A DNA stretch of 64,000 nucleotides from positions 62,001-126,000 of the forward strand of contig JALCME010000004.1 in the NCBI GenBank assembly GCA_022648295.1, read 5' to 3'. The number at the start of each line of letters is the position of its first letter. The first letter of the stretch is position 1. A model generated the notes under the pieces. The model did no database searches and had not been told where the DNA came from. It was given only the letters and a program-made list of their open reading frames with translations. The position numbers were made by a program, and so were the translations under genes. Shown one piece after another: positions 44,834 to 54,977 of the stretch. The DNA is from Bacteroides sp. (GTDB lineage: Bacteria > Bacteroidota > Bacteroidia > Bacteroidales > Bacteroidaceae).

Positions 44834-46519
44834 ATGAAACAATATAATAAATGGGGCCTGATATTTTTAACTGTGTCCATTTTAGTATGGAGTAGTTGTG
44901 ATTCTATTTCCATGAATGATTTTACAGCAAGTGCACCACAGATTCTTTCCTTCTCGCCGGGAAGTGGAAGTGTTGGTAGTGAAATAGTTGTTATCGGAGA
45001 AAATCTGGATGATGTAGTTAGCGCCAGTATAGGAGGCGAAGAAGTAACAATCCTGCAAAAAGTATCCAACCAACGGTTATCACTGAAAGTAACGAACAAC
45101 GCAAAAAGCGGTAAGATAACTTTAAGTAATTCAGTTGGTAAAGGGACATCTGATACAGATTTTACTTTAGAATATCCTGCACCTTCAATTACAACGACAA
45201 ATATGCCGACCGAAGTCGAAATGGGAAATAAACTTCTTCTCTCCGGATCCCACATGAATGTGATCAGCGCTGTTATTTTTACAGCTGCGGGATACTCAAC
45301 AGGAAATGAAGCGAATATCCTCTCGCAAACTGAGAATGAAATTTTAGTCAAAATCCCATATGTGGGAAGTGACCAAGCCTCAATTACATTTAAATATTTC
45401 AATGGAACGGAAGACGTGGAAACGCCTATTGCATCTGCGCCACAAATCACAGTGAAACGCTATGAGCCTAACGTGACAACATCATTTTTTGAACCAGTAA
45501 CTGTAGGAGAAATAGTAACTCTAAATGGTACTTATCTAAATAAAATTGACAAAGTATTATTGAATGACCAAGAATGTAATATCACAGTGCAGAATGAGAA
45601 TGAGTTAAAATTTGCCGTACCTGCTTCTCAAGACTATGTAGATGGAGATAATACAAGAACTTTAAGAATCTCCTATTTTGATGGTCGTGAAGTCCATACG
45701 CTAACAGAAAACTTTACAATCAAAGTTCTTTCTATCTATTTCTGGGAGAATAAAAAAGTTTATGGTCAAGGACGAGATGTGGAAAGCATGGCTTCTTTTT
45801 TCTCTCCAGAGACAGGATTAGTCTATGCAAACTCTGATTGGAGGGAAGTCGTTGATCCTATATCTTATAAATATCAGGAGCAGACTTGCTCTGCCTATAA
45901 TACTCCAAATGTTTCAAATGAGGAATATGAATCAGTAAATCCTTACTTCTTTTTCTCCGGAGCAAATGCCGGACAGCTACAAATCAATAGTCCTGCAGGT
46001 TCCTCCGGTCAATTAAGAAATTTCTACTGGTTCAATAATTCAGCAAACGAATACCGGGTAACAGGAGCTAAAGCCAATTGTTATGGTACGCCTGTATTGA
46101 CTTTCTTATACCTTGACCCCTCAAATTCTAAATATAAGGCTTTGGCAGACAAAGTGAAAAACGGCACACTAACAACGATAGATGAAGCCACTTTCCCCAT
46201 AAATGTTGATGCAAAAACATGCGGAGAGATAAGTATTGCAAGTATGAAGTCATCCCTAAATACAGATGTTTGGGCAAATGGCATATTCACTGTCGGAGAA
46301 GAGAAGCAAGCAAATGTAGATGCCGTTATATTGATTCTTTATTATAATGTAAACGGCTCTGCTGCAAATGTCGCGGCCAACGTGAAACGCATCGGACTAC
46401 TGCATATAAAAACCGTTGATTTTAAAATGTGGAATAATACAAGTGCTCCTTCATCCAGTTCTGTTGAATTTGATATATACTGGCAGAAGCATGATTATGA
46501 TTACTCAAAAGTTCAATAA
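44834..46519 (+). CDS. IPT/TIG-domain surface glycan-binding lipoprotein
   Basis: 561 residues from ATG 44834 (MKQYNKWGLIFL; Cys at WSSCDS, lipobox). Two to three IPT/TIG-type beta-sandwich domains are seen in the first about 310 residues (PQILSFSPGSGSVGSEIVVIG, PSITTTNMPTEVEMGNKLLLSG, VTTSFFEPVTVGEIVTLNG), followed by a C-terminal domain without recognisable repeat. This is the layout of SusE/SGBP-B type proteins that hold the glycan on the cell surface. It sits between susD and the PL6 lyase, 19 bases after susD. Confidence 0.85.
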   Translation: MKQYNKWGLIFLTVSILVWSSCDSISMNDFTASAPQILSFSPGSGSVGSEIVVIGENLDDVVSASIGGEEVTILQKVSNQRLSLKVTNNAKSGKITLSNSVGKGTSDTDFTLEYPAPSITTTNMPTEVEMGNKLLLSGSHMNVISAVIFTAAGYSTGNEANILSQTENEILVKIPYVGSDQASITFKYFNGTEDVETPIASAPQITVKRYEPNVTTSFFEPVTVGEIVTLNGTYLNKIDKVLLNDQECNITVQNENELKFAVPASQDYVDGDNTRTLRISYFDGREVHTLTENFTIKVLSIYFWENKKVYGQGRDVESMASFFSPETGLVYANSDWREVVDPISYKYQEQTCSAYNTPNVSNEEYESVNPYFFFSGANAGQLQINSPAGSSGQLRNFYWFNNSANEYRVTGAKANCYGTPVLTFLYLDPSNSKYKALADKVKNGTLTTIDEATFPINVDAKTCGEISIASMKSSLNTDVWANGIFTVGEEKQANVDAVILILYYNVNGSAANVAANVKRIGLLHIKTVDFKMWNNTSAPSSSSVEFDIYWQKHDYDYSKVQ

Positions 46520-46522
46520 TTA

Positions 46523-48784
46523 ATGAGAGTACAAAATATACATAGAATATTTATTGCTTCTTTATTTGCCAGTCTTCCATTAATTTCTTCTGCAAAGAGG
46601 TATGATGTAGCGCTTTCTGAAGTCACTTCCTGCTTAAAAGCAGCTCAACCGGGTGATCAAATCTACATCAAAGACGGGCTGTATAAGAATGTACAGTTAA
46701 AGTGGACAGGCACCGGGACGCAGAAAGCTCCTATCACCATAGAAGCTTTAAATCCCGGAAAAGTAAAAATAGAAGGTAGTTCTACCCTACGAATAGCAGG
46801 AGAATGGTTATCTATCAGTGGATTATATTTCACTGATGGATATGCTCCCAAAGGTTCCGTCATAGAATTCCGTAACGAAAAAGAATTAGCAAACCACTGT
46901 CGCCTTACGAATTGCGTGATAGATGGATTTAATCCATCCCGTCGGGATCAGGCTTATAGCTATATCCTACTCTATGGCCGTTACAATCGGATAGATCACT
47001 GCTCATTAACAGGAAAGCTTAATTTGGGAGTGACATTAACTGTCATTCTCAATGATGAGCGTTGTCTGGAAAATCATCACCAGATAGATCACAACTATTT
47101 TGGAGAAAAGCCCGTATATGGTTCTAATGGTGCTGAAACAATTCGTGTGGGAACTTCCCAACAAGCCTACACTTCTTCAAATACAGTAATTGAAAATAAC
47201 TTATTCGAACGTTGTTCCGGTGAAGTGGAAGTTATCTCTATTAAATCCTGTGACAATACCGTTCGTGACAATGTCTTACTGGAATGCGAAGGAGTTATAG
47301 CTTTACGCCATGGAAGAGGGAACACGGTGAATAACAACTTGTTTATAGGTCATGGAATTCGTAATACAGGAGGTATCCGCGTAGTGGATTCAGGACATCA
47401 GATCCATGATAATATATTGGTTGGGTTAGCCGGTGCCCGCTTTTTCTCTGCCTTGGGAGTGATGGATGCGGTACCTAACTCATTACCTAACCGCTATTGC
47501 CAAGTGAAAGATGTTAAGATATACCGAAATACCTTTGTTGATTGTACAAATATAGAATTTGGTACAGGCAAAGATATGGAACGCACACTTATCCCCCAAA
47601 ATGTAAGTTTTGCAGATAATATAATCATCAATAAGCAATCCGAACAACCTTATATGGCAATTGATGACGTATCCGGTATTTTGTTCAAGGACAATAAAGT
47701 TCAACTAGCAAAGGATTATTCAGCCCGAGGATTTTCAACTGAGAAGGTGAAAATACCCGATCTACCTAATGATACAGCGATTCGCAAAAACAAAGGTGCT
47801 TCATGGTTCGATAACAAAACGATCCAACCATCAATTAAAGTCCGTAAGGAATACAATGTATCTCCTGATGCTAATCTAACAGAAGTCATTCATTCTGCAG
47901 AGTCAGGTGCCATTATCATTCTGGCAAAAGGGACTTATGCTATACAACGATCCATGTTTATTGATAAAACATTAACAATTCGTGCAGCCGATGCAATCCA
48001 CAAGCCTCTTATCCGTTTCAAGGGAGATAAACCTGATAATATGGTAACCATTGCCAATGGAGGCCAACTGGTTATTGAAAATATTATATTCGATGGAACG
48101 CTGGAATCAGGAAAAGCATTGGCTAAAGCTGGAATTTCCACTGCTCTCGATATGATACAACCTTATAACTTAACAGTAGATGGTTGTACTTTCCAAAATT
48201 TTGGAGAAAGCGGCTTCTTTGCTATCAAAGGGACTAAGGCAACTTTTGCCAAAAACGTTACAATTAAAAACTGTTTCTTTCAGGATTTATCAGGAGACGC
48301 CATTAATTACGCGGCAGAAAAGGACGATATAGGGCGTTATAATGCTGATGATATGCTCATTGAAAACTGTTCTTTTTACCGCTTATTAGGATCAGCCATC
48401 AATATCTATCGGGGAGGCAGTGACGAAAGCACAGCAGGTCCCTATGTAACTGTCCAACACTGTAACTTCGTAGATTGCTGCAATAAAGAACGCGGCAGTG
48501 TAGTGCGCCTGATCGGGACACAAGTATTGGCTGTGGAAAACTGCAATTTTGATAATAGTGGACGTGGTGGAGCCAGCATTCGTCTGGATGAAGCTGTTTG
48601 GGAAAAAATACGTATCGCAAACTGTAATTTATGGAATTCAGGTAAGATAAGAGCCAACACTTCACAGGCTGTAAAAGGAAAGATGTACAACATCCACCCG
48701 GTCTACTCCGATCCTGAAGTACACAATTATACTCCTGCTTCAGGCAGTAAACTGCAACAGCTCCACGTAGGATTGAAAAAATAA
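46523..48784 (+). CDS. PL6-family alginate lyase-type right-handed beta-helix
   Basis: 753 residues with a signal peptide (about 1-24). The first parallel beta-helix (about 25-430) is of the chondroitinase-B type; the catalytic Lys241 (VISIKSCDNT) and Arg262 (IALRHGRGN) are 21 residues apart, as in PL6 enzymes. A second, shorter helix (about 450-740) with many INNCxF-type turns is appended. No Cys-lipobox is seen, so it is probably periplasmic. It cleaves internal bonds of the polyuronate; the exact preference (M or G) is not readable. Confidence 0.9.
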   Translation: MRVQNIHRIFIASLFASLPLISSAKRYDVALSEVTSCLKAAQPGDQIYIKDGLYKNVQLKWTGTGTQKAPITIEALNPGKVKIEGSSTLRIAGEWLSISGLYFTDGYAPKGSVIEFRNEKELANHCRLTNCVIDGFNPSRRDQAYSYILLYGRYNRIDHCSLTGKLNLGVTLTVILNDERCLENHHQIDHNYFGEKPVYGSNGAETIRVGTSQQAYTSSNTVIENNLFERCSGEVEVISIKSCDNTVRDNVLLECEGVIALRHGRGNTVNNNLFIGHGIRNTGGIRVVDSGHQIHDNILVGLAGARFFSALGVMDAVPNSLPNRYCQVKDVKIYRNTFVDCTNIEFGTGKDMERTLIPQNVSFADNIIINKQSEQPYMAIDDVSGILFKDNKVQLAKDYSARGFSTEKVKIPDLPNDTAIRKNKGASWFDNKTIQPSIKVRKEYNVSPDANLTEVIHSAESGAIIILAKGTYAIQRSMFIDKTLTIRAADAIHKPLIRFKGDKPDNMVTIANGGQLVIENIIFDGTLESGKALAKAGISTALDMIQPYNLTVDGCTFQNFGESGFFAIKGTKATFAKNVTIKNCFFQDLSGDAINYAAEKDDIGRYNADDMLIENCSFYRLLGSAINIYRGGSDESTAGPYVTVQHCNFVDCCNKERGSVVRLIGTQVLAVENCNFDNSGRGGASIRLDEAVWEKIRIANCNLWNSGKIRANTSQAVKGKMYNIHPVYSDPEVHNYTPASGSKLQQLHVGLKK

Positions 48785-48791
48785 AGGTAAA

Positions 48792-50999
48792 ATGAGAAAA
48801 TTTATTATTTGCACATTCTTGGTTTTAACAAGTTGCCAATTCGCATTTGCTCAACATCCTTCCCTCCTTTTTACGCAGGAAGAAGTCAATGAGATAAGAG
48901 CAGAAAAGGGAAATGTACCGGCATTTGATAAAACACTCTCAGAAACATTAGATGCGGCAGATGCAGCACTAAAATCCCCTATTTCCGTTCCTGCTCCGAT
49001 AGACGGAGGCGGAGGAGTAGTGCACGAACAGCATAAATCTAATTATTACGCGATGTTTCATTGTGGAATAGCATATCAACTGACCGGTGAAAAGAAATAT
49101 GCCACTTATGTTGCAGATATGCTGGAAGCTTATGCCAAACTATACCCTACATTGGGCTTTCATCCACTACATCTTTCTCCTGTCCCGGGACGTTTGTTTT
49201 GGCAGACTCTGAATGAAAGCGTATGGCTAGTGCACACTTCAATAGCTTATGATTGTATCTATAATACGCTTTCATCCAAACAGCGCATAGCTATCGAAAA
49301 GAATCTGTTCGTTCCAATGGCAGACTTTATTATGAACGGAATGGGAGATAATCATGCAAATAATAAGGCTTTCAATAAAATGCATAATCATGCCACATGG
49401 GCCACAGCTGCTGTCGGTATGATAGGCTTTGCCATGAACCGTCAGGATTATGTGAGAAAAGCACTTTATGGTTCCGACGAAACCGGACAGAAGGGAGGCT
49501 TCATCCGCCAAATGGATTATCTATTCTCCCCAGACGGCTATTTCACAGAAGGAGCATACTATCAACGATATGCTATTTGGCCATTCGTCATATTCGCCCA
49601 GTGCATTGAACATAGAATGCCAGAGTTGGCGATTTTTAAATACCGGAATAGCATTCTGTCAAAAGCACTGTCCACGCTAATACAACTTTCTTATGAAGGA
49701 GAATTTTTTCATATTAATGATGCCCTTCAAAAAGGACTTTCGGCGCAAGAACTAGTGTATGCTGTTGACATTCTGTACAATGCTGATCCTTCTGACAAAT
49801 CGTTGTTATCCGTTGCCAAGCAATATCAACAGACCTATCTGCCCGCTATCGGCGGTTTCCGGGTGGCTCGCGATATAAAACGCGGAGAATCAACTCCGGT
49901 TATTTACCGTAGCAGTGTATTCCATGACGGACGCAAAGGAGATCAGGGTGGCATTGCAGTGATTCGCTCAAGAGATCCGAAATTAAACAGCGCGCTGACA
50001 CTAAAAGCAACTTCTCACGGTCTGAGTCACGGACATTTTGATAAACTTACCATAGCTTATTATGATAACGGAAACGAAATCTTGACTGATTATGGAGCTT
50101 CACGATTCCTGAATATTGAGGCAAAAGATGAAGGCCGCTATACACAAGAAAATCAATCCTTTGCCAAACAAACAATTGCGCATAACACTTTGGTAGTAGA
50201 TGAAACTTCAGATTTCAATGGAGATATAAAACAATCTTCCCTTTATCATTCCGATATTATATATAACGATTTTACCAAAAGCAACTTTCAAGTAATAGTA
50301 GCCAAAGATACCAATGCCTACCCCGGAATAGAAATGAAACGTACTTTAGCTTATGTAACCACTTCTTTCCTGCAATTTCCATTGATACTGGACGTCCTAC
50401 AAGTGAATGCAGACAAAAAGCATCAATATGACTATCCACTATGGTATAACGGGCACTTTGTTTCTCTAAATTTGCCATATACAAAAGCCATTAACGAGCT
50501 AAAAACTCTTGGGGCAAAGAATGGATATCAACACCTTTGGCTGGAAGCCTGGGGACAGAATAAAAGTAGTCACACATCCCGTTTCACCTTCTTCAACAAG
50601 AATCGCTTTTATACGATCAGCACAGCTACTACTCCACAAACAGAGTTAAAAATGCTACGTTTGGGAGCTAATGATCCTGATTATAACTTGAGAGATGAAG
50701 CAGCTTTTCTAGTGAGAGAGAAGGGCAAGAAAGACCATACATTTGCCACTTCCATCGAAACCCATGGAAATTATGATGTGGTAAGAGAAACATCCAGTAA
50801 CCTGATTTCTTCTTGTGAAGAAGTAAAAGTTATAATAGACACAGTCTCATATACAGCCGTCAAGGCAACATATAAAGGAGGACATTCCGTATTACTCTGC
50901 CTCTGCAACATTGATAATAATAAAGAAAAAACGCATAGCTTATCTATTGAAGGAATCAATTATACCTGGAGCGGTAGATGTGGAATCTTCATGAAGTAA
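48792..50999 (+). CDS. PL17-family exolytic oligoalginate lyase
   Basis: 735 residues, signal peptide (about 1-21, or a Cys15 lipobox TSCQ). The alpha/alpha-toroid domain (about 25-380) carries the active residues Asn199-His200 (HNHATW) and Tyr256 (YFTEGAYYQRY); the C-terminal beta-sheet (heparinase II/III-like) part has a His in HGLSHGHFDKL. This matches Alg17C-like enzymes that release unsaturated monouronate from oligoalginate. It is 8 bases after PL6. The product would be the substrate for the KdgF-like cupin and SDR downstream. Confidence 0.9.
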   Translation: MRKFIICTFLVLTSCQFAFAQHPSLLFTQEEVNEIRAEKGNVPAFDKTLSETLDAADAALKSPISVPAPIDGGGGVVHEQHKSNYYAMFHCGIAYQLTGEKKYATYVADMLEAYAKLYPTLGFHPLHLSPVPGRLFWQTLNESVWLVHTSIAYDCIYNTLSSKQRIAIEKNLFVPMADFIMNGMGDNHANNKAFNKMHNHATWATAAVGMIGFAMNRQDYVRKALYGSDETGQKGGFIRQMDYLFSPDGYFTEGAYYQRYAIWPFVIFAQCIEHRMPELAIFKYRNSILSKALSTLIQLSYEGEFFHINDALQKGLSAQELVYAVDILYNADPSDKSLLSVAKQYQQTYLPAIGGFRVARDIKRGESTPVIYRSSVFHDGRKGDQGGIAVIRSRDPKLNSALTLKATSHGLSHGHFDKLTIAYYDNGNEILTDYGASRFLNIEAKDEGRYTQENQSFAKQTIAHNTLVVDETSDFNGDIKQSSLYHSDIIYNDFTKSNFQVIVAKDTNAYPGIEMKRTLAYVTTSFLQFPLILDVLQVNADKKHQYDYPLWYNGHFVSLNLPYTKAINELKTLGAKNGYQHLWLEAWGQNKSSHTSRFTFFNKNRFYTISTATTPQTELKMLRLGANDPDYNLRDEAAFLVREKGKKDHTFATSIETHGNYDVVRETSSNLISSCEEVKVIIDTVSYTAVKATYKGGHSVLLCLCNIDNNKEKTHSLSIEGINYTWSGRCGIFMK

Positions 51000-51046
51000 A
51001 AACAAAACATTTAGAGTAAATAAATAAACTATTAATAGATCAAAAT

Positions 51047-51391
51047 ATGAAAACTTGTAGCAAAACATTTCTGTTTGAGAAAGATTTAAAGTGGGAGAAT
51101 CCGGCTCCTGGCATCAATCGCCAGATTATGGCTTATGACGGTCAGCTGATGATGGTCAAAGTTAAATTTGACAAAGGAGCGGAAGGAACAATGCACGAGC
51201 ATTATCACAGTCAGGCTACTTACGTGGTAAGCGGTAAATTCGAGCTAACCATTGGTGACAAAAAGGAAATCCTGTCTGCCGGAGATGGATATTATGTGGC
51301 ACCCGACGAATGGCATGGATGTATTTGTCTGGAAGCCGGTATCTTAATTGATACTTTCAGTCCCGTACGTACCGACTTTTTAAACCTTTAA
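51047..51391 (+). CDS. KdgF-like cupin for unsaturated uronate linearisation
   Basis: 114-residue single-domain cupin. Metal ligands are readable as His50, His52 and probably Gln56 in MHEHYHSQATYV, with His90 in PDEWHG. Members of the KdgF family open 4,5-unsaturated monouronates to the linear keto form (DEH), a step between lyases and the DEH reductase. Its place between PL17 and the transporter fits exactly. Confidence 0.88.
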   Translation: MKTCSKTFLFEKDLKWENPAPGINRQIMAYDGQLMMVKVKFDKGAEGTMHEHYHSQATYVVSGKFELTIGDKKEILSAGDGYYVAPDEWHGCICLEAGILIDTFSPVRTDFLNL

Positions 51392-51396
51392 TAAAG

Positions 51397-52863
51397 ATGA
51401 AGGTAAAAGGACTGCGATGGGTGGTTATCGGACTAATCATGCTGATAACCATTATCAACTATCTGGATAGAGGAACGCTCAACTACATGTGGGTAGCTAA
51501 TATTGATTATCAGCTGGTACCTGAAACAGAGGCGTCCGGTGAGAAAGAGAATTATGCCGTATTAATTGGTGACCAGTATATCCTAACGGCAGTCAATGGA
51601 GATCGGGATTCTGTCAATGTGGCTACCGCACAAATAAAAAAGAAAAATGAAGTAACCTTCGTTACTCATCGTGAAGGCATTGCCATTGACCTCGGACTGA
51701 TAGATAAAAATGACCCGAATGCTTCCCAAAAAGCTAAAGAGATTCTTGGACTAATCACCATCTTCTTTATGATAGCGTACGGTATTAGCCAGCTTGTTTC
51801 CGGAAAACTATACGATAAGATTGGATGTCGGAAAGGCTTCTTCTGGAGTGTACTAGTTTGGGGCGCAGCAGATGCATTAGCTTCCCTTTCGAGAGGGCTT
51901 GTTTCTTTGACATTCTTTCGAATGATGTTAGGATTGGGAGAAGCCGGACCTTGGCCGGGAACAACGAAAAGCAATGCTGAATGGTTCCCCCAGAAGGAAC
52001 GGGCTTTTGCTCAGGGATTATTCGGAGCGGCAGCGTCTATCGGTTCCATTCTTGCTCCTATTGTCATCTTAATGCTATTTATTGCTTTTGGATGGAAACT
52101 AACTTTTGTTATCGTCGGCGGTTTAGGACTGCTTTGGCTTATTCCTTGGTTGATAATTAACAAAGAAGGCCCTAAAAAGCACCTTTGGATTACAGAAAAG
52201 GAACGCGATTATATTCTAAATGGTCAACCCGAAAAAGAAATGAAAACAGAAGATAAAGGAAAGAGCTGGGGGGAACTATTACGGGTAAAAAAGAACTGGT
52301 CTGTCATTTTGGGACGATTCTTCCTCGATCCTATTTGGTGGATGTTCGTAACATTCCTGCCACTTTACCTTGCCGACGTCTTTCATCTAAATATAAAAGA
52401 AGTGGCATTCTCTGCATGGGTACCCTATGTAGGTGCAGCAATAGGAAGTATTACCGGTGGCTGGTACTCAGGTTGGCTAATAAACAGAGGACATACAGTA
52501 AACTATGCCCGTAAAGCAGCGATGCTAATTGGAGGAATTGTCATCGTCCCTTCCATTCTGGCAGCTATTATGTCTACTTCAGCTTCAATCGCTATTTTAT
52601 TTATGACACTGGTATTAGGAGGATTCCAATTCTTTATGACGAATTTACAAACGATCCCGAGTGATCTGCATTGTGGCAAATCCGTCGGTTCTTTGGCGGG
52701 ATTAGGAGGAGCTTCAGCTGTACTAGGTACTATTCTGGCTATTCTCTTTGCCAGCTATATCACCAACTGGATATTGCTGTTCAGCCTGTTAGGAGCCTTG
52801 GTACCTCTATCACTATGCTCCATCTTTCTAACAGTAGGAGAAATTAAACAAATCAATAAATAA
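51397..52863 (+). CDS. MFS transporter, hexuronate (ACS) type, with an enlarged TM1-TM2 loop
   Basis: 488 residues of the major facilitator superfamily; IINYLDRGTLNY at the end of TM1 and GLGEAGPWPGTTKSNAEWFP are ExuT/anion:cation-symporter-like. The first periplasmic loop is unusually long: about 80 extra residues (about 35-115) with a charged, probably folded segment before TM2. Located in the middle of the operon, it probably brings unsaturated monouronates from periplasm to cytoplasm. Starts 5 bases after the cupin stop. Confidence 0.88.
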   Translation: MKVKGLRWVVIGLIMLITIINYLDRGTLNYMWVANIDYQLVPETEASGEKENYAVLIGDQYILTAVNGDRDSVNVATAQIKKKNEVTFVTHREGIAIDLGLIDKNDPNASQKAKEILGLITIFFMIAYGISQLVSGKLYDKIGCRKGFFWSVLVWGAADALASLSRGLVSLTFFRMMLGLGEAGPWPGTTKSNAEWFPQKERAFAQGLFGAAASIGSILAPIVILMLFIAFGWKLTFVIVGGLGLLWLIPWLIINKEGPKKHLWITEKERDYILNGQPEKEMKTEDKGKSWGELLRVKKNWSVILGRFFLDPIWWMFVTFLPLYLADVFHLNIKEVAFSAWVPYVGAAIGSITGGWYSGWLINRGHTVNYARKAAMLIGGIVIVPSILAAIMSTSASIAILFMTLVLGGFQFFMTNLQTIPSDLHCGKSVGSLAGLGGASAVLGTILAILFASYITNWILLFSLLGALVPLSLCSIFLTVGEIKQINK

Positions 52864-52887
52864 CCGTTTTTTTAAAACAAAACAAGT

Positions 52888-53640
52888 ATGAAATTAGAAG
52901 GAAAAGTCGCTATCGTAACAGGTGGCGCACGTGACATAGGTCGCGCAGTATCTTTAAAATTAGCCACGGAAGGTGCTAAAGTTTGTTTAAACTACTTTGA
53001 CAACAAAGAAGATGCAGAAGACACGTTAGCACTGATAAAAAAAGCAGGTGGTCAGGCAATCGCAGTTCAAGGAGATATGACCAAAGCCGATGCCGTAAAA
53101 AATCTATTTGCAGAATGTAACAAGGCATTTGGCAATAAAGTAGATGTCTTAGTAAATGTAGTAGGCGGAATCGTAGGTCGCAAACAGATTACAGAACAAA
53201 GCGAAGAGTGGTACAATTTTTTAATGGACGTCAATATGCGTTCTGTATTCCTCTGTACTCGCGAAGTAGTTCCAATGATGTCTGGAGGAGGTTCAATCGT
53301 TAACTTTTCTTCGTTAGCTGCCCGTGATGGAGGTGGTAACGGAGCTTCGATGTATGCCACAGCAAAAGGAGCGGTAATGACATTCACCCGTTCCATGGCA
53401 AAAGAACTAGGCCCTCAGGGAATCCGCTGCAATGCAATTTGCCCGGGTACTATTGCCACCTCTTTTCACGATCGTTTTAACACACCGGAAAATCGCGAAC
53501 GCATGAAAGGGTCATACGCTTTACGTCGTGAAGGGACAGCTGAAGAAGTTGCCGACCTGGTTTGCTACCTGGCCAGTTCTGAATCTTCTTACCTGACAGG
53601 TACGAACATTGATATTAACGGAGGTTGCTTCTTCTCTTAA
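52888..53640 (+). CDS. SDR-family DEH (uronate) reductase
   Basis: 250-residue classical short-chain dehydrogenase. The cofactor motif TGGARDIG is at 11-18, catalytic Ser141 or Ser142, Tyr156 and Lys160 (YATAK) are present, and NVVGG stands where most SDRs have NNAG. In alginate loci this family reduces DEH to 2-keto-3-deoxygluconate. It starts 24 bases after the transporter. KDG kinase and KDPG aldolase are not in this window and would be encoded elsewhere. Confidence 0.88.
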   Translation: MKLEGKVAIVTGGARDIGRAVSLKLATEGAKVCLNYFDNKEDAEDTLALIKKAGGQAIAVQGDMTKADAVKNLFAECNKAFGNKVDVLVNVVGGIVGRKQITEQSEEWYNFLMDVNMRSVFLCTREVVPMMSGGGSIVNFSSLAARDGGGNGASMYATAKGAVMTFTRSMAKELGPQGIRCNAICPGTIATSFHDRFNTPENRERMKGSYALRREGTAEEVADLVCYLASSESSYLTGTNIDINGGCFFS

Positions 53641-53663
53641 AAGAAACTTCCAAAATAGGCTAT

Positions 53664-53719
53664 CCAGACGTGGATTCTGCACTTACTAAATTCTGCATTT
53701 GCAGGATTCGCGTCTATGG
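53664..53719 (+). other. Intercistronic hairpin before the PL38-like gene
   Basis: CCAGACG at 53664-53670 pairs with CGTCTATGG (one bulged A) at 53711-53719, and TGGATTCTGCA pairs imperfectly with TGCAGGATTCG inside, a stem of about 15 bp. No T-run follows. It may mark an RNA-processing or partial termination point between the catabolic genes and the second lyase group. Confidence 0.45.
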
Positions 53720-53751
53720 AATATAATACAATACTTTATCTATTCAATAGT

Positions 53752-54954
53752 ATGAAACGAATCCTTGCTACATGGATTGTGTGCCTTTGTTGGGGAGCAC
53801 TATATGCTACTCCATTGGTTCCATTTAATGTAACCCTACTTGAGCAATTGAAAGCAGGCTATCTAAAGGGTGACAAACAAGTAGTTCATTACATTGATTT
53901 TTTTGAAAAAGTGGCCGATAAATATATAAAAATGTCTCCTTTGTCAGTAACCTCTAAAAAGAAATTACCGCCTAGTAAAGACCCCAGAGATTATATGACC
54001 CTATCACCTTATTGGTGGCCGGATTCTACAAAGACGGATGGACTTCCTTATATTAGGAGAGACGGCCAACGTAATCCGGAAGTTTACGAATATCCGGAAC
54101 GCGAAAATGCTAACTGCTTAGGAGATGCGACCATTTGTTTGGGAGTACTTTACTATATCACAGGAAAAGAAATCTACGCCAAAACATGCGCTAATTTTTT
54201 AAGGACATGGTTCACTGACCCGAAATTCGGTATGAATCCTAATATGATTTATGCACAGTATGTGCCGGGGATGAAGACGATAAGAGGATCTGGCTTTATT
54301 GACTCTCGTCGTTTTTGCCATGCATTAAGTGCCGCCAAATTAATAAACGGATCGGCAAATTGGAGTGACTCAGACAAAAAGAAGTTGAGCGATTGGGCTA
54401 CTGCTTTTTGCTATTGGATGGAAAATAGTACGCAAGGACAAAAAGAATCCCATGCCACGAACAATCATGGCTTGTGGTACGAGACAATTCATTTAATGGT
54501 GCTGGCATATCTGGACCGAACAGATCGAATCAAGGAAGTAACAGAACAAAGTATCTTGCCTAAGATAGGTGCTCAGGTAGCTGACGATGGTTCACTCCCA
54601 CAGGAATTAAAGCGCACTCTTTCTTTGCATTATTCCACTTTTGTATTAGAAGCTTTGACAGAAGCTAATCAAATAACCAGTCAAATAGGAATTAACCTAT
54701 GGGAAACACCTGCCCTTAACAAAAAAAAGATTTCCCAAGCTGTGGCTTATTTATACCCTTACTACTTAAACCCAGAGAAGTGGAAATACAAACAGATTAA
54801 ACCTTTTAACCAATCCCGCGCAGCAATAGTCCTTTATGAAGCAGGAATTGCGTTGAACAATCAAAGGTATCTTGATGCAGCGAAAAAAATCGGGCTTAAA
54901 TACAGTTCGTCAGATATAGAAACGTTGTTATATCTGGTTTTAAAAAAAGAATAA
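53752..54954 (+). CDS. PL38-like alginate-lyase-superfamily lyase
   Basis: 400 residues from ATG 53752 (MKRILATWIV, signal peptide cut after YATP or nearby). An alpha/alpha-toroid with the Alginate_lyase (PF05426) signature LSPYWWPD at 84-91, DGLPYIRRDG at 96-105, and NNHGLWYE at 237-244 with His239. Such proteins include PL38, whose characterised members come from gut Bacteroides and act on glucuronan and alginate-like polymers. The exact polymer is not readable. A start at 53716 would give an unlikely N-terminus. Confidence 0.78.
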   Translation: MKRILATWIVCLCWGALYATPLVPFNVTLLEQLKAGYLKGDKQVVHYIDFFEKVADKYIKMSPLSVTSKKKLPPSKDPRDYMTLSPYWWPDSTKTDGLPYIRRDGQRNPEVYEYPERENANCLGDATICLGVLYYITGKEIYAKTCANFLRTWFTDPKFGMNPNMIYAQYVPGMKTIRGSGFIDSRRFCHALSAAKLINGSANWSDSDKKKLSDWATAFCYWMENSTQGQKESHATNNHGLWYETIHLMVLAYLDRTDRIKEVTEQSILPKIGAQVADDGSLPQELKRTLSLHYSTFVLEALTEANQITSQIGINLWETPALNKKKISQAVAYLYPYYLNPEKWKYKQIKPFNQSRAAIVLYEAGIALNNQRYLDAAKKIGLKYSSSDIETLLYLVLKKE

Positions 54955-54977
54955 TACTTTTATAATCAAACAATATC

